A stretch of DNA of 64,000 bases, from assembly GCF_028743715.1 (NCBI RefSeq), contig NZ_CP117996.1, forward strand, positions 1,488,001-1,552,000. Reading direction: 5' to 3'. The DNA is from Microbacterium sp. Clip185. Its GTDB lineage: Bacteria; Actinomycetota; Actinomycetes; Actinomycetales; Microbacteriaceae. Position numbers and translations under genes: made by a program. Positions 55,384 through 64,000 of the stretch are shown piece by piece. How positions within the stretch are numbered: the first letter of the stretch is position 1; each line of letters opens with the position of its first letter. The notes under the pieces were generated by a model, which saw only the letters and a program-made list of their open reading frames with translations, ran no database searches and was not told where the DNA came from.

Positions 55384-56142
55384 ATGTCCGGTCACTCCAA
55401 ATGGGCCACCACGAAGCACAAGAAGGCCGTCGTCGACGCCCGTCGTGCGAAGTCGTGGGCGAAGCTCATCAAGAACATCGAGGTCGCCGCGAAGCTGGGC
55501 GGTGCCGATCTGGCGGGCAACCCGACGCTCTTCGATGCGGTCCTCAAGGCGAAGAAGACCTCGGTTCCCAAGGACAACATCGATCGCGCCATCAAGCGCG
55601 GCGCCGGCATCGGCGGCGAGTCGGTCGAGTACTCCTCGATCATGTACGAGGGCTACGGCCCCAGCGGCGTCGCCCTCATGATCGAGTGTCTGACCGACAA
55701 CAAGAACCGCGCCGCCGCCGAGGTGCGCACGGCTCTGTCCCGCAACGGCGGAACGCTCGCCGATCCCGGGTCCGTCGCGTACAACTTCACCCGCAAGGGC
55801 GTCATCGTCGTCTCCGACGAGGGCACGAGCGAGGACGACGTCATGATGGCCGCCCTCGAGGCGGGCGCTGAGGAGATCGAGCCGCACGCGCAGGGCTTCG
55901 AAGTCATCACCGAGGCCTCCGATCTCGTGTCGGTTCGCACCGCGCTCACGGATGCGGGAATCGAGTACGAGTCGGCCGACGTCGAGTTCGTCCCGAACCT
56001 CAAGGTCGAGGTCGACGCCGAGACCGCGCGGAAGGTGTTCCGTCTCATCGACGCACTTGAGGACAGCGACGACGTGCAGAACGTCTTCAGCAACTTCGAT
56101 CTCACCCCCGAGGTGCAGGCGGAGCTCGAAGCCGACGAGTGA
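55384..56142 (+). CDS. yebC: YebC/PmpR family protein
   Basis: 252-residue YebC/PmpR protein. The family start [21 protein letters not shown] (cited as [17 protein letters not shown]) and motifs [34 protein letters not shown] (as [17 protein letters not shown]) and [16 protein letters not shown] are all present, as are three domains of normal length. Members have been described as DNA-binding regulators, and more recently as factors that help ribosomes at difficult sequences; which role applies here is unknown. GGGAG lies before the ATG. It is placed between pdxT and ruvC, as in other actinobacteria. Confidence 0.94.
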   Translation: MSGHSKWATTKHKKAVVDARRAKSWAKLIKNIEVAAKLGGADLAGNPTLFDAVLKAKKTSVPKDNIDRAIKRGAGIGGESVEYSSIMYEGYGPSGVALMIECLTDNKNRAAAEVRTALSRNGGTLADPGSVAYNFTRKGVIVVSDEGTSEDDVMMAALEAGAEEIEPHAQGFEVITEASDLVSVRTALTDAGIEYESADVEFVPNLKVEVDAETARKVFRLIDALEDSDDVQNVFSNFDLTPEVQAELEADE

Positions 56143-56191
56143 GCGTGCGGTGTTGCGGGCGCGTCGAGGCTCCGGCTCGCCCGGAGGCACG

Positions 56192-56197
56192 TAGCGT
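56192..56197 (+). promoter_or_regulatory. Leaderless -10 element of ruvC
   Basis: TAGCGT ends six bases before the GTG start at 56204, with no ribosome site between. Confidence 0.45.
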
Positions 56198-56203
56198 GGC
56201 GGG

Positions 56204-56770
56204 GTGGGTTCTTCTCTGCGTGTGCTCGGCGTCGACCCGGGCTTGACGCGCTGCGGCGTGGGCGTCGTGGACGTCGCGGCCGACCGCCGCGCGAGCCTCG
56301 TGCACGTCGGGGTCATCCGATCGTCGCCCGAGCTTCCGACCGCTGAGCGGCTGCACCTCATCGCGCAGGGGCTTCGCGAGGCGGTGCAGGAGCATCGCCC
56401 CGATGTCGTCGCCGTCGAGCGTGTGTTCGCGCAGCAGAACCGCAGCACCGTGATGGGCACGGCGCAAGCCAGCGGCATCGCGTTGCTCATCGCCGCCGAG
56501 CATGGTCTGCGCACCGCGACGCACACGCCCAGCGAGGTGAAGGCTGCGATCACCGGCTACGGTTCCGCCGAGAAGCTGCAGGTCCAGACCATGGTGGCGC
56601 GGGTCCTCAGACTCGACGCGCTCCCTCAGCCCGCCGATGCGGCGGATGCGCTCGCGCTCGCGCTGTGTCACGCGTGGCGCGGTGGAAGCGCCGGGCCGGC
56701 AGCGGTGGCGGATGCGGCCCTCACACCGGCGCAGCGGGCGTGGCGAGCTGCGGAGAAGGCGCGCCGCTGA
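56204..56770 (+). CDS. ruvC: Holliday junction resolvase RuvC
   Basis: 188-residue endonuclease that cuts Holliday junctions bound by RuvAB. The four acidic residues of the active site are visible in VLGVDPGLTRCG (Asp), AVERVFAQQN (Glu) and PADAADALALALCH (two Asp). The C-terminal tail of about 25 residues (TPAQRAWRAAEKARR) is basic. It is the first gene of the ruvCAB group. A leaderless-type TAGCGT precedes its GTG. Confidence 0.95.
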   Translation: MGSSLRVLGVDPGLTRCGVGVVDVAADRRASLVHVGVIRSSPELPTAERLHLIAQGLREAVQEHRPDVVAVERVFAQQNRSTVMGTAQASGIALLIAAEHGLRTATHTPSEVKAAITGYGSAEKLQVQTMVARVLRLDALPQPADAADALALALCHAWRGGSAGPAAVADAALTPAQRAWRAAEKARR

Positions 56771-56780
56771 GCGTGTCGAA

Positions 56781-56796
56781 TCGAACAAAGGTGCGA
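56781..56796 (+). promoter_or_regulatory. LexA (SOS) box-like site at the ruvA promoter
   Basis: TCGAAC-AAAG-GTGCGA departs from the actinobacterial LexA consensus TCGAACRNNYGTTCGA at two positions. Its first half sits where the -35 would be, exactly 17 bases before the TAGGCT -10 (56804-56809). SOS control of ruvCAB is known in mycobacteria. Confidence 0.5.
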
Positions 56797-56803
56797 AGCG
56801 GGA

Positions 56804-56809
56804 TAGGCT
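56804..56809 (+). promoter_or_regulatory. Leaderless -10 element of ruvA
   Basis: TAGGCT ends seven bases before the ruvA ATG. The SOS-like box lies 17 bases upstream of it. Confidence 0.5.
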
Positions 56810-56816
56810 CGCAGCC

Positions 56817-57431
56817 ATGATCGCCTCGCTCCGCGGCACCGTCGCGCACGCATCCTCCGACGGCCTCGTCCTGGAAGTCGCCGGCGTCGGGTACAGCGTG
56901 GCCGTCACGCCGGATGTCGCGCGTGCGATGCACCTGGGTGATGAGGTTCTGCTCCACACGCACATGATCGTCCGCGAGGACGCCCTGTCGCTCGTGGGCT
57001 TTCGCACCAGGGAAGAGCTGGCGGTGTTCGCGGCGTTGATCGCGGTGTCCGGGGTGGGGCCCAAGTCCGCGCTCGGCGTGCTGGCGGAGCTCAGCATCGA
57101 CCAGATCGCGCAGGCGGTGGCCGACGAGGCCGACGGCCCCTTCCGCAAGGTCTCGGGGATCGGTCCCAAGACGGCGAAGCTCATCGTGGTGCAGCTCGCC
57201 GGCAAACTGGCGCCTCCCACCGCATCCACCACGGGCGCCACGGCGGCGTCCACCGATCTCGTGGCTCAGCTGGCGCAGGCGCTCGTGGGGCTGGGATGGT
57301 CCGAGCGTGTCGCCGCAGAGACGGCCGCGGTCGTGATCGCCGATGCACCCGACGAGCGCACGGTCGCCGCCCTGCTGCGGCGCGCCCTGGCGGCGCTGGG
57401 CCCGGCCCGCGGGGAGGTGCTGCGTGGATGA
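56817..57431 (+). CDS. ruvA: Holliday junction helicase subunit RuvA
   Basis: 204-residue junction-binding protein. Domain I ([29 protein letters not shown]), domain II with two helix-hairpin-helix motifs ([14 protein letters not shown] [16 protein letters not shown] and [16 protein letters not shown]), a flexible linker rich in Thr and Ala, and domain III ([21 protein letters not shown], cited as [17 protein letters not shown]), which binds RuvB. It follows ruvC after 46 bases that contain its own promoter and overlaps ruvB by eight bases. Confidence 0.95.
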   Translation: MIASLRGTVAHASSDGLVLEVAGVGYSVAVTPDVARAMHLGDEVLLHTHMIVREDALSLVGFRTREELAVFAALIAVSGVGPKSALGVLAELSIDQIAQAVADEADGPFRKVSGIGPKTAKLIVVQLAGKLAPPTASTTGATAASTDLVAQLAQALVGLGWSERVAAETAAVVIADAPDERTVAALLRRALAALGPARGEVLRG

Positions 57432-58452
57432 GCTGAGGGATGCGGGCACGCCCGCAGACGAGAGCGAACTCGCGATCGAGGGTGCGCTGCGTCCGGAGTC
57501 GCTCGCCGACTTCGTCGGTCAGCAGAAGGTGCGCGGTCAGCTGCAGCTCCTGCTCGACGCCGCGCGGATCCAGCAGCGCCCGCCCGACCACATCCTGCTC
57601 TCCGGCCCTCCGGGGCTCGGCAAGACGACGCTCGCGATGATCGTCGCGCACGAGAGCGGGCGCGCGCTGCGCATGTCGAGCGGGCCCGCGATCCAGCATG
57701 CCGGCGATCTGGCCGCGCTCCTGTCTTCCCTGACGCCTGGCGAGGTGCTCTTCGTCGACGAGATCCACCGCATGGCGCGATCTGCCGAGGAGATGCTCTA
57801 CCTCGCGATGGAGGACTTCCGCATCGACATCATGGTCGGCAAGGGCGCCGGCGCTACGAGCATTCCCTTGGATCTCGCGCCCTTCACGCTCGTGGGCGCC
57901 ACGACCCGGTCGGGCCTGCTGCCCAATCCGCTGCGCGACCGGTTCGGCTTCACCGCGCACCTCGAGTACTACGAGCCCGAAGAGCTCGAGCGTGTCATCG
58001 CGCGCTCGGCGACGATGCTCGGCGTGGAGTTGCCGGCCGCCGCACGCTCGGAGATCGCGCGGCGCTCGCGCGGAACGCCGCGCATCGCGAACCGGCTGCT
58101 GCGACGAGTACGCGACTATCTCATCGTCTACGCCGACGGCGGGTCGGGCAGTCTCGCCAGTGTCGACGCGGCACTCGAGTTGTACGACGTCGACCCGATC
58201 GGCCTGGACCGGCTCGATCGGGCCGTGCTGGACGCGCTCATCCGCCGCTTCCGCGGCGGCCCCGTCGGGCTCAGCACCCTTGCCGTCGCTGTGGGCGAAG
58301 AGGCGGACACGATCGAATCGGTCGTCGAGCCCTACCTGGTCCGGATCGGTTTCATGGGGCGCACGCCACGGGGTCGCGTAGCGACCCCGGAGGCCTACGG
58401 CCACCTGGGCGTGGCGCATCCGACCGGAGCGCTGCGGCTCGATGACCTATAA
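57424..58452 (+). CDS. ruvB: Holliday junction branch-migration ATPase RuvB
   Basis: 342-residue AAA+ motor. Walker A is [12 protein letters not shown] (about residue 60), Walker B is [10 protein letters not shown], sensor 1 and the arginine-finger region read [18 protein letters not shown], and the winged-helix DNA-binding domain ends with [17 protein letters not shown]. The GTG start at 57424 is supported by an upstream GAGGTG and the overlap with ruvA. The TAA stop lies inside a perfect TATAAT that likely drives yajC. Confidence 0.96.
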   Translation: MDELRDAGTPADESELAIEGALRPESLADFVGQQKVRGQLQLLLDAARIQQRPPDHILLSGPPGLGKTTLAMIVAHESGRALRMSSGPAIQHAGDLAALLSSLTPGEVLFVDEIHRMARSAEEMLYLAMEDFRIDIMVGKGAGATSIPLDLAPFTLVGATTRSGLLPNPLRDRFGFTAHLEYYEPEELERVIARSATMLGVELPAAARSEIARRSRGTPRIANRLLRRVRDYLIVYADGGSGSLASVDAALELYDVDPIGLDRLDRAVLDALIRRFRGGPVGLSTLAVAVGEEADTIESVVEPYLVRIGFMGRTPRGRVATPEAYGHLGVAHPTGALRLDDL

Positions 58453-58453
58453 T
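58448..58453 (+). promoter_or_regulatory. Perfect -10 (TATAAT) for yajC-secDF, overlapping the ruvB stop
   Basis: TATAAT contains the ruvB TAA stop codon. No good -35 is seen at 17 bases. The yajC start is 79 bases downstream, leaving a leader of about 70 bases. Confidence 0.5.
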
Positions 58454-58532
58454 CGCTGAAGGCTTTCGCCGCAACTGACTCGACCAGCGCTGGACCCGGT
58501 TCGCGCTGCCCCGGAAAGGGCCCCTCCGCTTC

Positions 58533-58988
58533 ATGGATTTCGCGACCTTCTTCTCCCAGTACGGCCTGATCGTCCTCCTGGTGATCCTCCTGATCTTCAT
58601 GTTCTGGAGCTCGCGTCGCCGCATGCAGAAGGCCAAGGCCGAGCAGGAGCAGAAGGCCCGTCAGACCGTTCCCGGCGCCGAGGTGCTGTTGCAGGGCGGT
58701 CTCTACGGCACGATCGTCGCGTTCGACCCCGACAACCTCGACCAGCCGGCGGTCATCGAGATCGCCCCGGGCGTCGAGATCAAGGTGCACAGCCAGGCCA
58801 TCCTGCGCGTCGTCGATCCCGCCGAGGGCGTCGTGACCGAGGACGAGTTCATCGAGGCCGAGGCGAGCGAGGCGGAGTACATCGCCGGCGTCGCCGACGG
58901 TGACATCACCTCGATCAGCGACGACCGAAAGTACTCGTCGCACAGCGACGAGGTCGAGAACGACAAGAAGGACAAGCCCGAGGCCTGA
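58533..58988 (+). CDS. yajC: Preprotein translocase subunit YajC
   Basis: 151-residue membrane protein that associates with SecD and SecF. One N-terminal helix (LIVLLVILLIFMFW, about 11-25) is followed by a basic stretch, the conserved soluble domain with PGAEVLLQGGLYGTIV, and an acidic, probably disordered C-terminal tail of about 50 residues, longer than E. coli YajC. GGAAAGG lies about eleven bases upstream. It is first in the yajC-secD-secF unit. Confidence 0.93.
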   Translation: MDFATFFSQYGLIVLLVILLIFMFWSSRRRMQKAKAEQEQKARQTVPGAEVLLQGGLYGTIVAFDPDNLDQPAVIEIAPGVEIKVHSQAILRVVDPAEGVVTEDEFIEAEASEAEYIAGVADGDITSISDDRKYSSHSDEVENDKKDKPEA

Positions 58989-59026
58989 CGCCTCCGTTCC
59001 TTCCTGCACGAGAAAGCTGATCGTCC

Positions 59027-60772
59027 GTGGCGACATCCACTCCCGTCCGTCACGCCTGGCGCGCCCTCATCGGGCTCCTCGCGGTGACCGCTGTGTTGTT
59101 CGGCGTGAACGCCCTGGGCGTCTACGTCTTCAAGACCTCTGCAGGAGCTCCCGCGAGCTCCTGGTCTCCCGAGCTCGCCCTCGACCTACAGGGCGGCACG
59201 CAGATCATCCTCGCGGCGCAGACCGCCGACGGCGCCGCTCCCAGCGGCGACCAGATGACGCAGGCGGTCACGATCATCCGTCAGCGCGTCGACGCCTCCG
59301 GTGTCGGCGAGGCCGATGTCACGACCGAAGGCGGACGCAACGTCGTCGTGCAGATCCCGGGCGAAGCGGATGAAGAGACGCGCCAGCGCATCCAGGACTC
59401 GGCACAGCTGCAGCTGCGGCCCGTGCTCATCGAGTCGGGCGAGGTCAGCGGCAGCTTCATCGGCCAGGACGGCACCGCGACGCCGTATCCGACTCCCGAC
59501 CCGTCGCTCGAGGCCACCCCGACGGCGTCGCCCACGAACGGCAGCGACGTCAGCTGGGTCACCCCGAAGCTGCAGGCGGAGTTCCAGGCGTACGACTGCG
59601 CCAACCCCACCAACGACCCTGCGAACGCCCCCGACGACCAGCCGCTGATCACGTGTTCGACGGACGGCACGGCCAAGTACATCCTCGGCCCGGTCGAGAT
59701 CAAGGGCGACGACGTCGCCGACGCGAGCTCCGGCGTCGTGCAGACGAACGGCCAGTGGGCGGTGAACCTCGTGTTCAACGCCGAGGGCACCGAGAAGTTC
59801 ACCGAGATCAGCCAGCGGCTGTACCCGCTGCAGCGCCCGCTGAACCAGTTCGCGTTCGTGCTCGACGGAACGGTGCTCTCTGCTCCCTCGATGAACGGCA
59901 TCATCACCGACGGCAAGCCGCAGATCACCGGCTCCTTCTCGCAGGAGAGCGCGAAGACGCTGGCCGACCAGCTCAAATACGGTGCCCTGCCGTTGAGCTT
60001 CACCGTCCAGAGCTCCGACACGATCTCTGCGACCCTCGGTTCCCAGCAGCTCATGATCGGTCTGATCGCCGGCCTCATCGGTCTGGCGCTCGTCGCGGTC
60101 TACTCGCTGAGCGTCTACCGAGCGCTCGGCACGGTGATCATGGCGTCGCTCGTCGTAATGGGCGTGCTGACCTACATCACGCTCTGCATCCTCGCCTGGC
60201 GCATGGGCTACCGTCTGTCGCTGGCCGGCGTCGCGGGTGTCATCGTGTCGATCGGATTCACCGCCGACTCGTTCATCATCTACTTCGAACGCATCCGAGA
60301 CGAGCTCCGCGACGGGAAGTCGATCACGGCCGCGGTCGAGGACGGGTGGAGCCGCGCCAAGCGCACGATCTACATCTCCAAGTCGATCAACGTGCTCGCC
60401 GCCGTCGTGCTGTACATCCTCGCCGACGCGACCGTGAAGGGCTTCGCGTTCACGCTGGGTCTGACGACCGTCATCGACGTGCTCATCTTCATCCTGTTCA
60501 CGCACCCCGTGATGCAGCTCCTTGCCCGCACCCGGTTCTTCGGCTCCGGCCACCCGCTCTCGGGTCTCGACCCGACAGCGCTCGGCGCGGTCTACCGTGG
60601 TCGCGCGCAGTTCCGCGCTCCCGTGGCTCAGACCGGTCGCGTCGCCCGTTCTCGCGGCGAGGCGGAGCGGCGTCAGACCATCGCCGAGCGCAAGCGCGCT
60701 GCGCAGCTGGGTGATGCAGGCTCCACATCCGCGGACGAAACCGCGTCCCAGTCGAAGGGCGGTCGCAGCTGA
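59027..60772 (+). CDS. secD: Protein translocase subunit SecD
   Basis: 581-residue RND-type membrane protein that uses the proton gradient to pull exported proteins across. It has an N-terminal helix, the D1 motif LALDLQGGTQIIL, a large extracytoplasmic domain with an actinobacterial Pro/Thr-rich insertion (about residues 147-175), and five helices carrying IGFTADSFIIYFERIRDEL and YISKSINVLAAVVLY. The C-terminal tail of about 70 residues is basic and Arg-rich. The GTG start follows yajC by 38 bases. The stop shares one base with the secF start. Confidence 0.95.
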   Translation: MATSTPVRHAWRALIGLLAVTAVLFGVNALGVYVFKTSAGAPASSWSPELALDLQGGTQIILAAQTADGAAPSGDQMTQAVTIIRQRVDASGVGEADVTTEGGRNVVVQIPGEADEETRQRIQDSAQLQLRPVLIESGEVSGSFIGQDGTATPYPTPDPSLEATPTASPTNGSDVSWVTPKLQAEFQAYDCANPTNDPANAPDDQPLITCSTDGTAKYILGPVEIKGDDVADASSGVVQTNGQWAVNLVFNAEGTEKFTEISQRLYPLQRPLNQFAFVLDGTVLSAPSMNGIITDGKPQITGSFSQESAKTLADQLKYGALPLSFTVQSSDTISATLGSQQLMIGLIAGLIGLALVAVYSLSVYRALGTVIMASLVVMGVLTYITLCILAWRMGYRLSLAGVAGVIVSIGFTADSFIIYFERIRDELRDGKSITAAVEDGWSRAKRTIYISKSINVLAAVVLYILADATVKGFAFTLGLTTVIDVLIFILFTHPVMQLLARTRFFGSGHPLSGLDPTALGAVYRGRAQFRAPVAQTGRVARSRGEAERRQTIAERKRAAQLGDAGSTSADETASQSKGGRS

Positions 60773-61761
60773 TGCGCTCGATGTCCCAGGTCGGCAACGA
60801 CCTCTACACCGGCAAGACCTCCTTCCCGTTCGTCGGGCGTCGCCGGCTCTGGTTCCTGATCGGTGCCGTGCTCGTCATCGCTTCCGCGCTGGTGCCGCTG
60901 TTTCGTCCGATCGAGTTCTCGATCGAGTTCACGGGCGGATCCCAGTTCACGATCAACGAGCTGTCCAACCCCGACCAGGCGATCGCCACGAGCGCCGTGC
61001 AGTCCGTCGTTCCGAACGCCGAGACCCGTGTGACCACGGTCGGTTCGGACTCCGTCCGGGTGCAGACCGATCAGATGTCCAATGACGAGACGCAGCGCGT
61101 GTCCGAGGCGCTCGCGGAGGCGTACAACGTGCCCGCCGCCGATGTCACGTCGTCCTTCATCGGCCCCAGCTGGGGCGAGGGGGTGACCCGGCAGTCCCTG
61201 TGGGGCCTGGCGATCTTCCTCACGCTGACCTTCGTGATCCTGGCCCTCTACTTCCGCACGTGGAAGATGTCTGCGGCCGCCATCATCGGCGTCGTCGACG
61301 TGCTCATCGTCACGATCGGCATCTACGCGGTGTTCGGTTTCGCGATCTCGCCTGCGGCCGTCATCGGATTCCTCACGATCCTCGCCTATTCGCTCTACGA
61401 CATCACGGTCGTGTTCGACAAGATCAGAGAGAACACGAGGGATGACGGGGAGATCTCTGCCCGGACGTTCGGCGAGTCCGTGAACCTCGCGGTGAACCAG
61501 ACCCTCATCCGTTCCATCAACACGACCGTGGTCGCCATCCTGCCGACCGGTGCGATCCTGTTCATCGGTGCGTTCTGGCTCGGTGCGCAGACGCTGACGG
61601 ACATCTCGCTGTCGATCTTCGTGGGAACCATCGTGGCCGCGTACTCGACGCTCTTCCTCGCGGCGCCCCTGTACAGCCTCTTCCGCGAGGGAGAAGCGAA
61701 GGTCAAGGCGAGCGATGCGCGCGTGCGATCGGCACGCGAGCGCGCAGTCGTCGAAGCCTGA
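60772..61761 (+). CDS. secF: Protein translocase subunit SecF
   Basis: 329-residue partner of SecD. It has the N-terminal helix, the motif FSIEFTGGSQFTI, a small extracytoplasmic domain, and the helix block with ILAYSLYDITVVFDKIREN, which contains the conserved Asp of the proton path, and RSINTTVVAILPTGAILF. The basic C-terminus is normal. The ATG overlaps the secD stop by one base (TGATG). It is followed by an inverted repeat before rel, and the apt gene often found here is absent. Confidence 0.95.
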   Translation: MRSMSQVGNDLYTGKTSFPFVGRRRLWFLIGAVLVIASALVPLFRPIEFSIEFTGGSQFTINELSNPDQAIATSAVQSVVPNAETRVTTVGSDSVRVQTDQMSNDETQRVSEALAEAYNVPAADVTSSFIGPSWGEGVTRQSLWGLAIFLTLTFVILALYFRTWKMSAAAIIGVVDVLIVTIGIYAVFGFAISPAAVIGFLTILAYSLYDITVVFDKIRENTRDDGEISARTFGESVNLAVNQTLIRSINTTVVAILPTGAILFIGAFWLGAQTLTDISLSIFVGTIVAAYSTLFLAAPLYSLFREGEAKVKASDARVRSARERAVVEA

Positions 61762-61790
61762 TCGGATCACACGCGCGTAAAATGATCCGA
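61762..61790 (+). promoter_or_regulatory. Inverted repeat with a -10-like element upstream of rel
   Basis: TCGGATCA and TGATCCGA are perfect 8-base arms, 13 bases apart, beginning at the base after the secF stop. TAAAAT (61778-61783) is embedded at the right arm. It could be a weak terminator for secF or an operator for rel. Confidence 0.4.
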
Positions 61791-61815
61791 CCGGGCGAAG
61801 GGTGGTGATCGAGGC

Positions 61816-64000
61816 ATGGCCGAGACGCTTCCCGCGGGCGCCCAGAGTTCTTCTCTGCGCCGGCTGATCCCGCGCATCTTCTCGCGGGCTGCGCGCCGCG
61901 ACGACGTCGACAAGCTGGTCCGCACGGTCCGCACCCACCATCCGAAAGGCGATCTCGCGATCGTCGAGCGGGCCTATGTCGTGGCAGCGCGGGCGCACGA
62001 GGGGCAGAAGCGGCAGAGCGGCGAGCCGTACATCACGCATCCGCTCGCCGTAGCTCAGATCCTGGCCGATCTCGGCCTCGGCCCCAAGGCCGTGGCCGCA
62101 GCTCTCCTGCACGACACAGTCGAGGACACGGGGTACCGACTCGACGAGCTGAGCGCGGAGTTCGGCGACGAAGTCGCGATGCTCGTCGACGGCGTCACGA
62201 AGCTCGACAAGGTCAAATACGGCGAGAGCGCGCAGGCCGAGACCGTCCGCAAGATGATCGTGGCGATGTCTCGCGACATCCGTGTCCTGGTCATCAAGCT
62301 CGCTGACCGCCTGCACAACGCCCGCACGTGGGGTTTCGTGCCGCCCGAGAAGGCGTCGAAGAAGGCGACCGAGACACTCGAGATCTACGCGCCTCTGGCG
62401 CACCGACTGGGCATCCAGGCGATCAAGTCCGAACTCGAAGACCTCTCGTTCGCCGTCCTCCATCCGAAGCTCTACGTCGAGATCGACAGTCTCGTCAAGC
62501 AGCGCACCCCTCAGCGCGAGCAGTACCTGCAGAACGTCATCAACGCCGTCGAAGAGGACCTGCGCGAGCTGCGTATCCGCGGGCGTGTGGCGGGACGACC
62601 CAAGCAGCTCTACTCGGTCTACCAGAAGATGGTCGTGCGGGGCCGTGAGTTCGACGACATCTACGACCTGATCGGCATCCGGGTCATCGTGGCGACCGTG
62701 CGCGATTGCTACGCCGTCCTGGGTGCCCTCCACGCGCGGTGGACACCGCTTCCCGGGCGGTTCAAGGACTACATCGCCACGCCGAAGTTCAACCTGTACC
62801 AATCGCTGCACACGACCGTCATCGGCCCCAACGGGCGAACGGTCGAGATCCAGATCCGCACGAACGAGATGCACCAGCAGGCCGAGTTCGGCGTTGCGGC
62901 GCACTGGAAGTACAAAGAGCGCATGTCGGGCGCCAAGAACGACGCGAAGGCCGTCGACGCCGACATGGCCTGGCTCGCCCACATCTCCGACTGGCAGGCG
63001 GAGACGGCTGACCCGGGGGAGTTCCTCGACTCGCTTCGGTTCGAGATCGGTGCGAAAGAGGTCTACGTCTTCACCCCCAAGGGCCGCGTCATCGGCCTGC
63101 CGGCGGGCGCCACACCGGTCGATTTCGCGTACGCGGTGCACACCGAGATCGGGCACCGCACGATGGGCTCGAAGGTCAACGGCCGGCTCGTGCCGCTCGA
63201 GTCCGAACTCCACTCCGGCGACGTCGTCGAGGTGTTCACCTCCAAGAACCCGGATGCGGGCCCCAGCCAGGACTGGCTCGGATTCGTCAAGAGCACGCGC
63301 GCGCGCAACAAGATCCGCGGGTGGTTCACCAAGGAGCGCCGCGAAGAGGCCATCGAGCAGGGTCGCGAGTCCATCGCGCGCGCCATGCGGCGCCAGAACC
63401 TGCCGCTGCAGCGTCTGATGAGCCAGGACTCCTTCACGCAGGTCGCGCAGCAGCTGCGCTACGAGGACGTGTCGGCTCTGTACGCGGCCGTCGGTGAGGG
63501 GCACGTCTCCACGCAGTCGGTGATCGAGAAGGTGACGGCGCTGGTCGCCGCCGACAACGACACCTCCACCGGCCCGATCGACATCCCGCACATCGGCCGT
63601 GGTCGTGCCCCTCGTGACGGCGATTCCGGCGTGCTCGTGCGTGGTGCTCCCGACATCCTCGTCAAACTGGCCAAGTGCTGCACGCCCGTCCCGGGTGACG
63701 AGATCGTCGGCTTCGTCACCCGAGGGAGCGGTGTCTCGGTGCACCGCGCCGACTGCACCAACGTCAAAGCGCTCGAGGCAGATCCCGAGCGCATGATCGA
63801 GGTCGAGTGGGCCCCGACCACGAAGAGCGTGTTCCTCGTGCAGATCCAGGTCGAGGCCCTCGACCGCTCGGGACTTCTCAGCGACGTGACGCGGGTGCTG
63901 AGTGAGCACCACGTCAACATCCTGTCCGCGACGGTGTCGACCTCGAACGACCGACTCGCGCTCAGCCGATTCGTGTTCGAGATGGGCGACACGGTACATC
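61816..64000 (+). CDS. rel: Bifunctional (p)ppGpp synthetase/hydrolase Rel (3' end outside the window)
   Basis: 728 codons are visible. Domains in order: HD hydrolase (about 50-200) with [20 protein letters not shown] and a full set of ligands, the synthetase (about 240-380) with [14 protein letters not shown] and [23 protein letters not shown] (about 410-470, [19 protein letters not shown]), a helical region, the conserved cysteines [15 protein letters not shown], and the start of an ACT domain at the window edge. Both activities look intact, so it should make and degrade (p)ppGpp. GAGG lies close to the ATG. It follows secF directly. Confidence 0.95.
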   Translation, partial: MAETLPAGAQSSSLRRLIPRIFSRAARRDDVDKLVRTVRTHHPKGDLAIVERAYVVAARAHEGQKRQSGEPYITHPLAVAQILADLGLGPKAVAAALLHDTVEDTGYRLDELSAEFGDEVAMLVDGVTKLDKVKYGESAQAETVRKMIVAMSRDIRVLVIKLADRLHNARTWGFVPPEKASKKATETLEIYAPLAHRLGIQAIKSELEDLSFAVLHPKLYVEIDSLVKQRTPQREQYLQNVINAVEEDLRELRIRGRVAGRPKQLYSVYQKMVVRGREFDDIYDLIGIRVIVATVRDCYAVLGALHARWTPLPGRFKDYIATPKFNLYQSLHTTVIGPNGRTVEIQIRTNEMHQQAEFGVAAHWKYKERMSGAKNDAKAVDADMAWLAHISDWQAETADPGEFLDSLRFEIGAKEVYVFTPKGRVIGLPAGATPVDFAYAVHTEIGHRTMGSKVNGRLVPLESELHSGDVVEVFTSKNPDAGPSQDWLGFVKSTRARNKIRGWFTKERREEAIEQGRESIARAMRRQNLPLQRLMSQDSFTQVAQQLRYEDVSALYAAVGEGHVSTQSVIEKVTALVAADNDTSTGPIDIPHIGRGRAPRDGDSGVLVRGAPDILVKLAKCCTPVPGDEIVGFVTRGSGVSVHRADCTNVKALEADPERMIEVEWAPTTKSVFLVQIQVEALDRSGLLSDVTRVLSEHHVNILSATVSTSNDRLALSRFVFEMGDTVH

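Noticed and set aside
60673..63999. Very long open frame antisense to secD, secF and rel
   Set aside because: It spans three well-supported genes on the other strand, has low-complexity composition and no similarity.

Overview
The window is a dense, high-G+C actinobacterial chromosome segment with no rRNA, CRISPR array, insertion sequence or phage gene. No gene-free stretch exceeds about 260 bases. Gene content, gene order (sigA, topoisomerase IV, sepH, dut, DUF3710, DUF3159, acnA, dxs; and thrS, HIT, pdxS, pdxT, yebC, ruvCAB, yajC, secDF, rel) and a strong bias for the word GGATGC/GCATCC point to the family Microbacteriaceae, most likely Microbacterium or a close relative. The genus is an inference.

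Layout. 1-3.6 kb (minus): E2 (sucB, cut by the window edge), E3 (lpdA) and leucyl aminopeptidase pepA. 3.6-9.8 kb (plus): a PAC2 protein, the primary sigma factor sigA, then a tight four-gene cassette of a MurT-like ligase, a GatD-like protein and two halves of an alanine racemase-type enzyme. 9.9-16.1 kb: a DUF7455 protein, convergent topoisomerase IV genes parE and parC separated by a 69-bp inverted repeat, and a phosphodiesterase. 16.1-19.9 kb: sepH, DUF4193, DUF3093, dut, DUF3710, DUF3159. 20-25.3 kb: aconitase behind two palindromic operators, DUF2200, dxs. 25.4-30.6 kb (minus): DUF3000, RNase D, thiolase and the FadB-type enzyme. 30.6-38 kb: a hydrolase, RibD-C reductase, sufE, sseA, zapE, an ammonium transporter with a GlnR-like box, an orphan PemK/MazF-type protein, a pentapeptide-repeat protein and a small membrane protein. 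38.1-38.6 kb: four tRNA genes. 38.6-48.3 kb is the most accessory part: a coding remnant, a hydrolase, oxalate decarboxylase, a complete peptide ABC transporter, a hypothetical gene and an SLC13/ArsB-type permease. 48.3-64 kb: thrS, HIT, a lipoprotein, a vitamin B6 island (pdxY, pdxR, pdxS, pdxT), yebC, ruvCAB, yajC-secDF and the (p)ppGpp synthetase/hydrolase rel (cut by the edge).

Most novel region. The cassette at 6117-9844 appears remodelled. The GatD-like protein lacks both the glutaminase cysteine and histidine. The MurT-like protein contains no cysteine, so it cannot have the usual four-cysteine zinc ribbon. The two racemase-type genes are complementary halves: one keeps the PLP lysine and barrel, the other the C-terminal tyrosine domain. 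Microbacteriaceae are known for B-type peptidoglycan, cross-linked through the alpha-carboxyl of D-Glu-2, the same carboxyl that classical MurT/GatD amidates. I infer that this cassette may attach or prepare the bridge amino acid instead of ammonia. This is a hypothesis from sequence only.

Regulation. Many genes have a TANNNT -10 element ending six to eight bases before the start codon and no Shine-Dalgarno sequence, which indicates leaderless transcription. Candidate operators are visible for iron and another regulator (acnA), GlnR (amt), LexA (ruvA) and PdxR (pdxR/pdxS).
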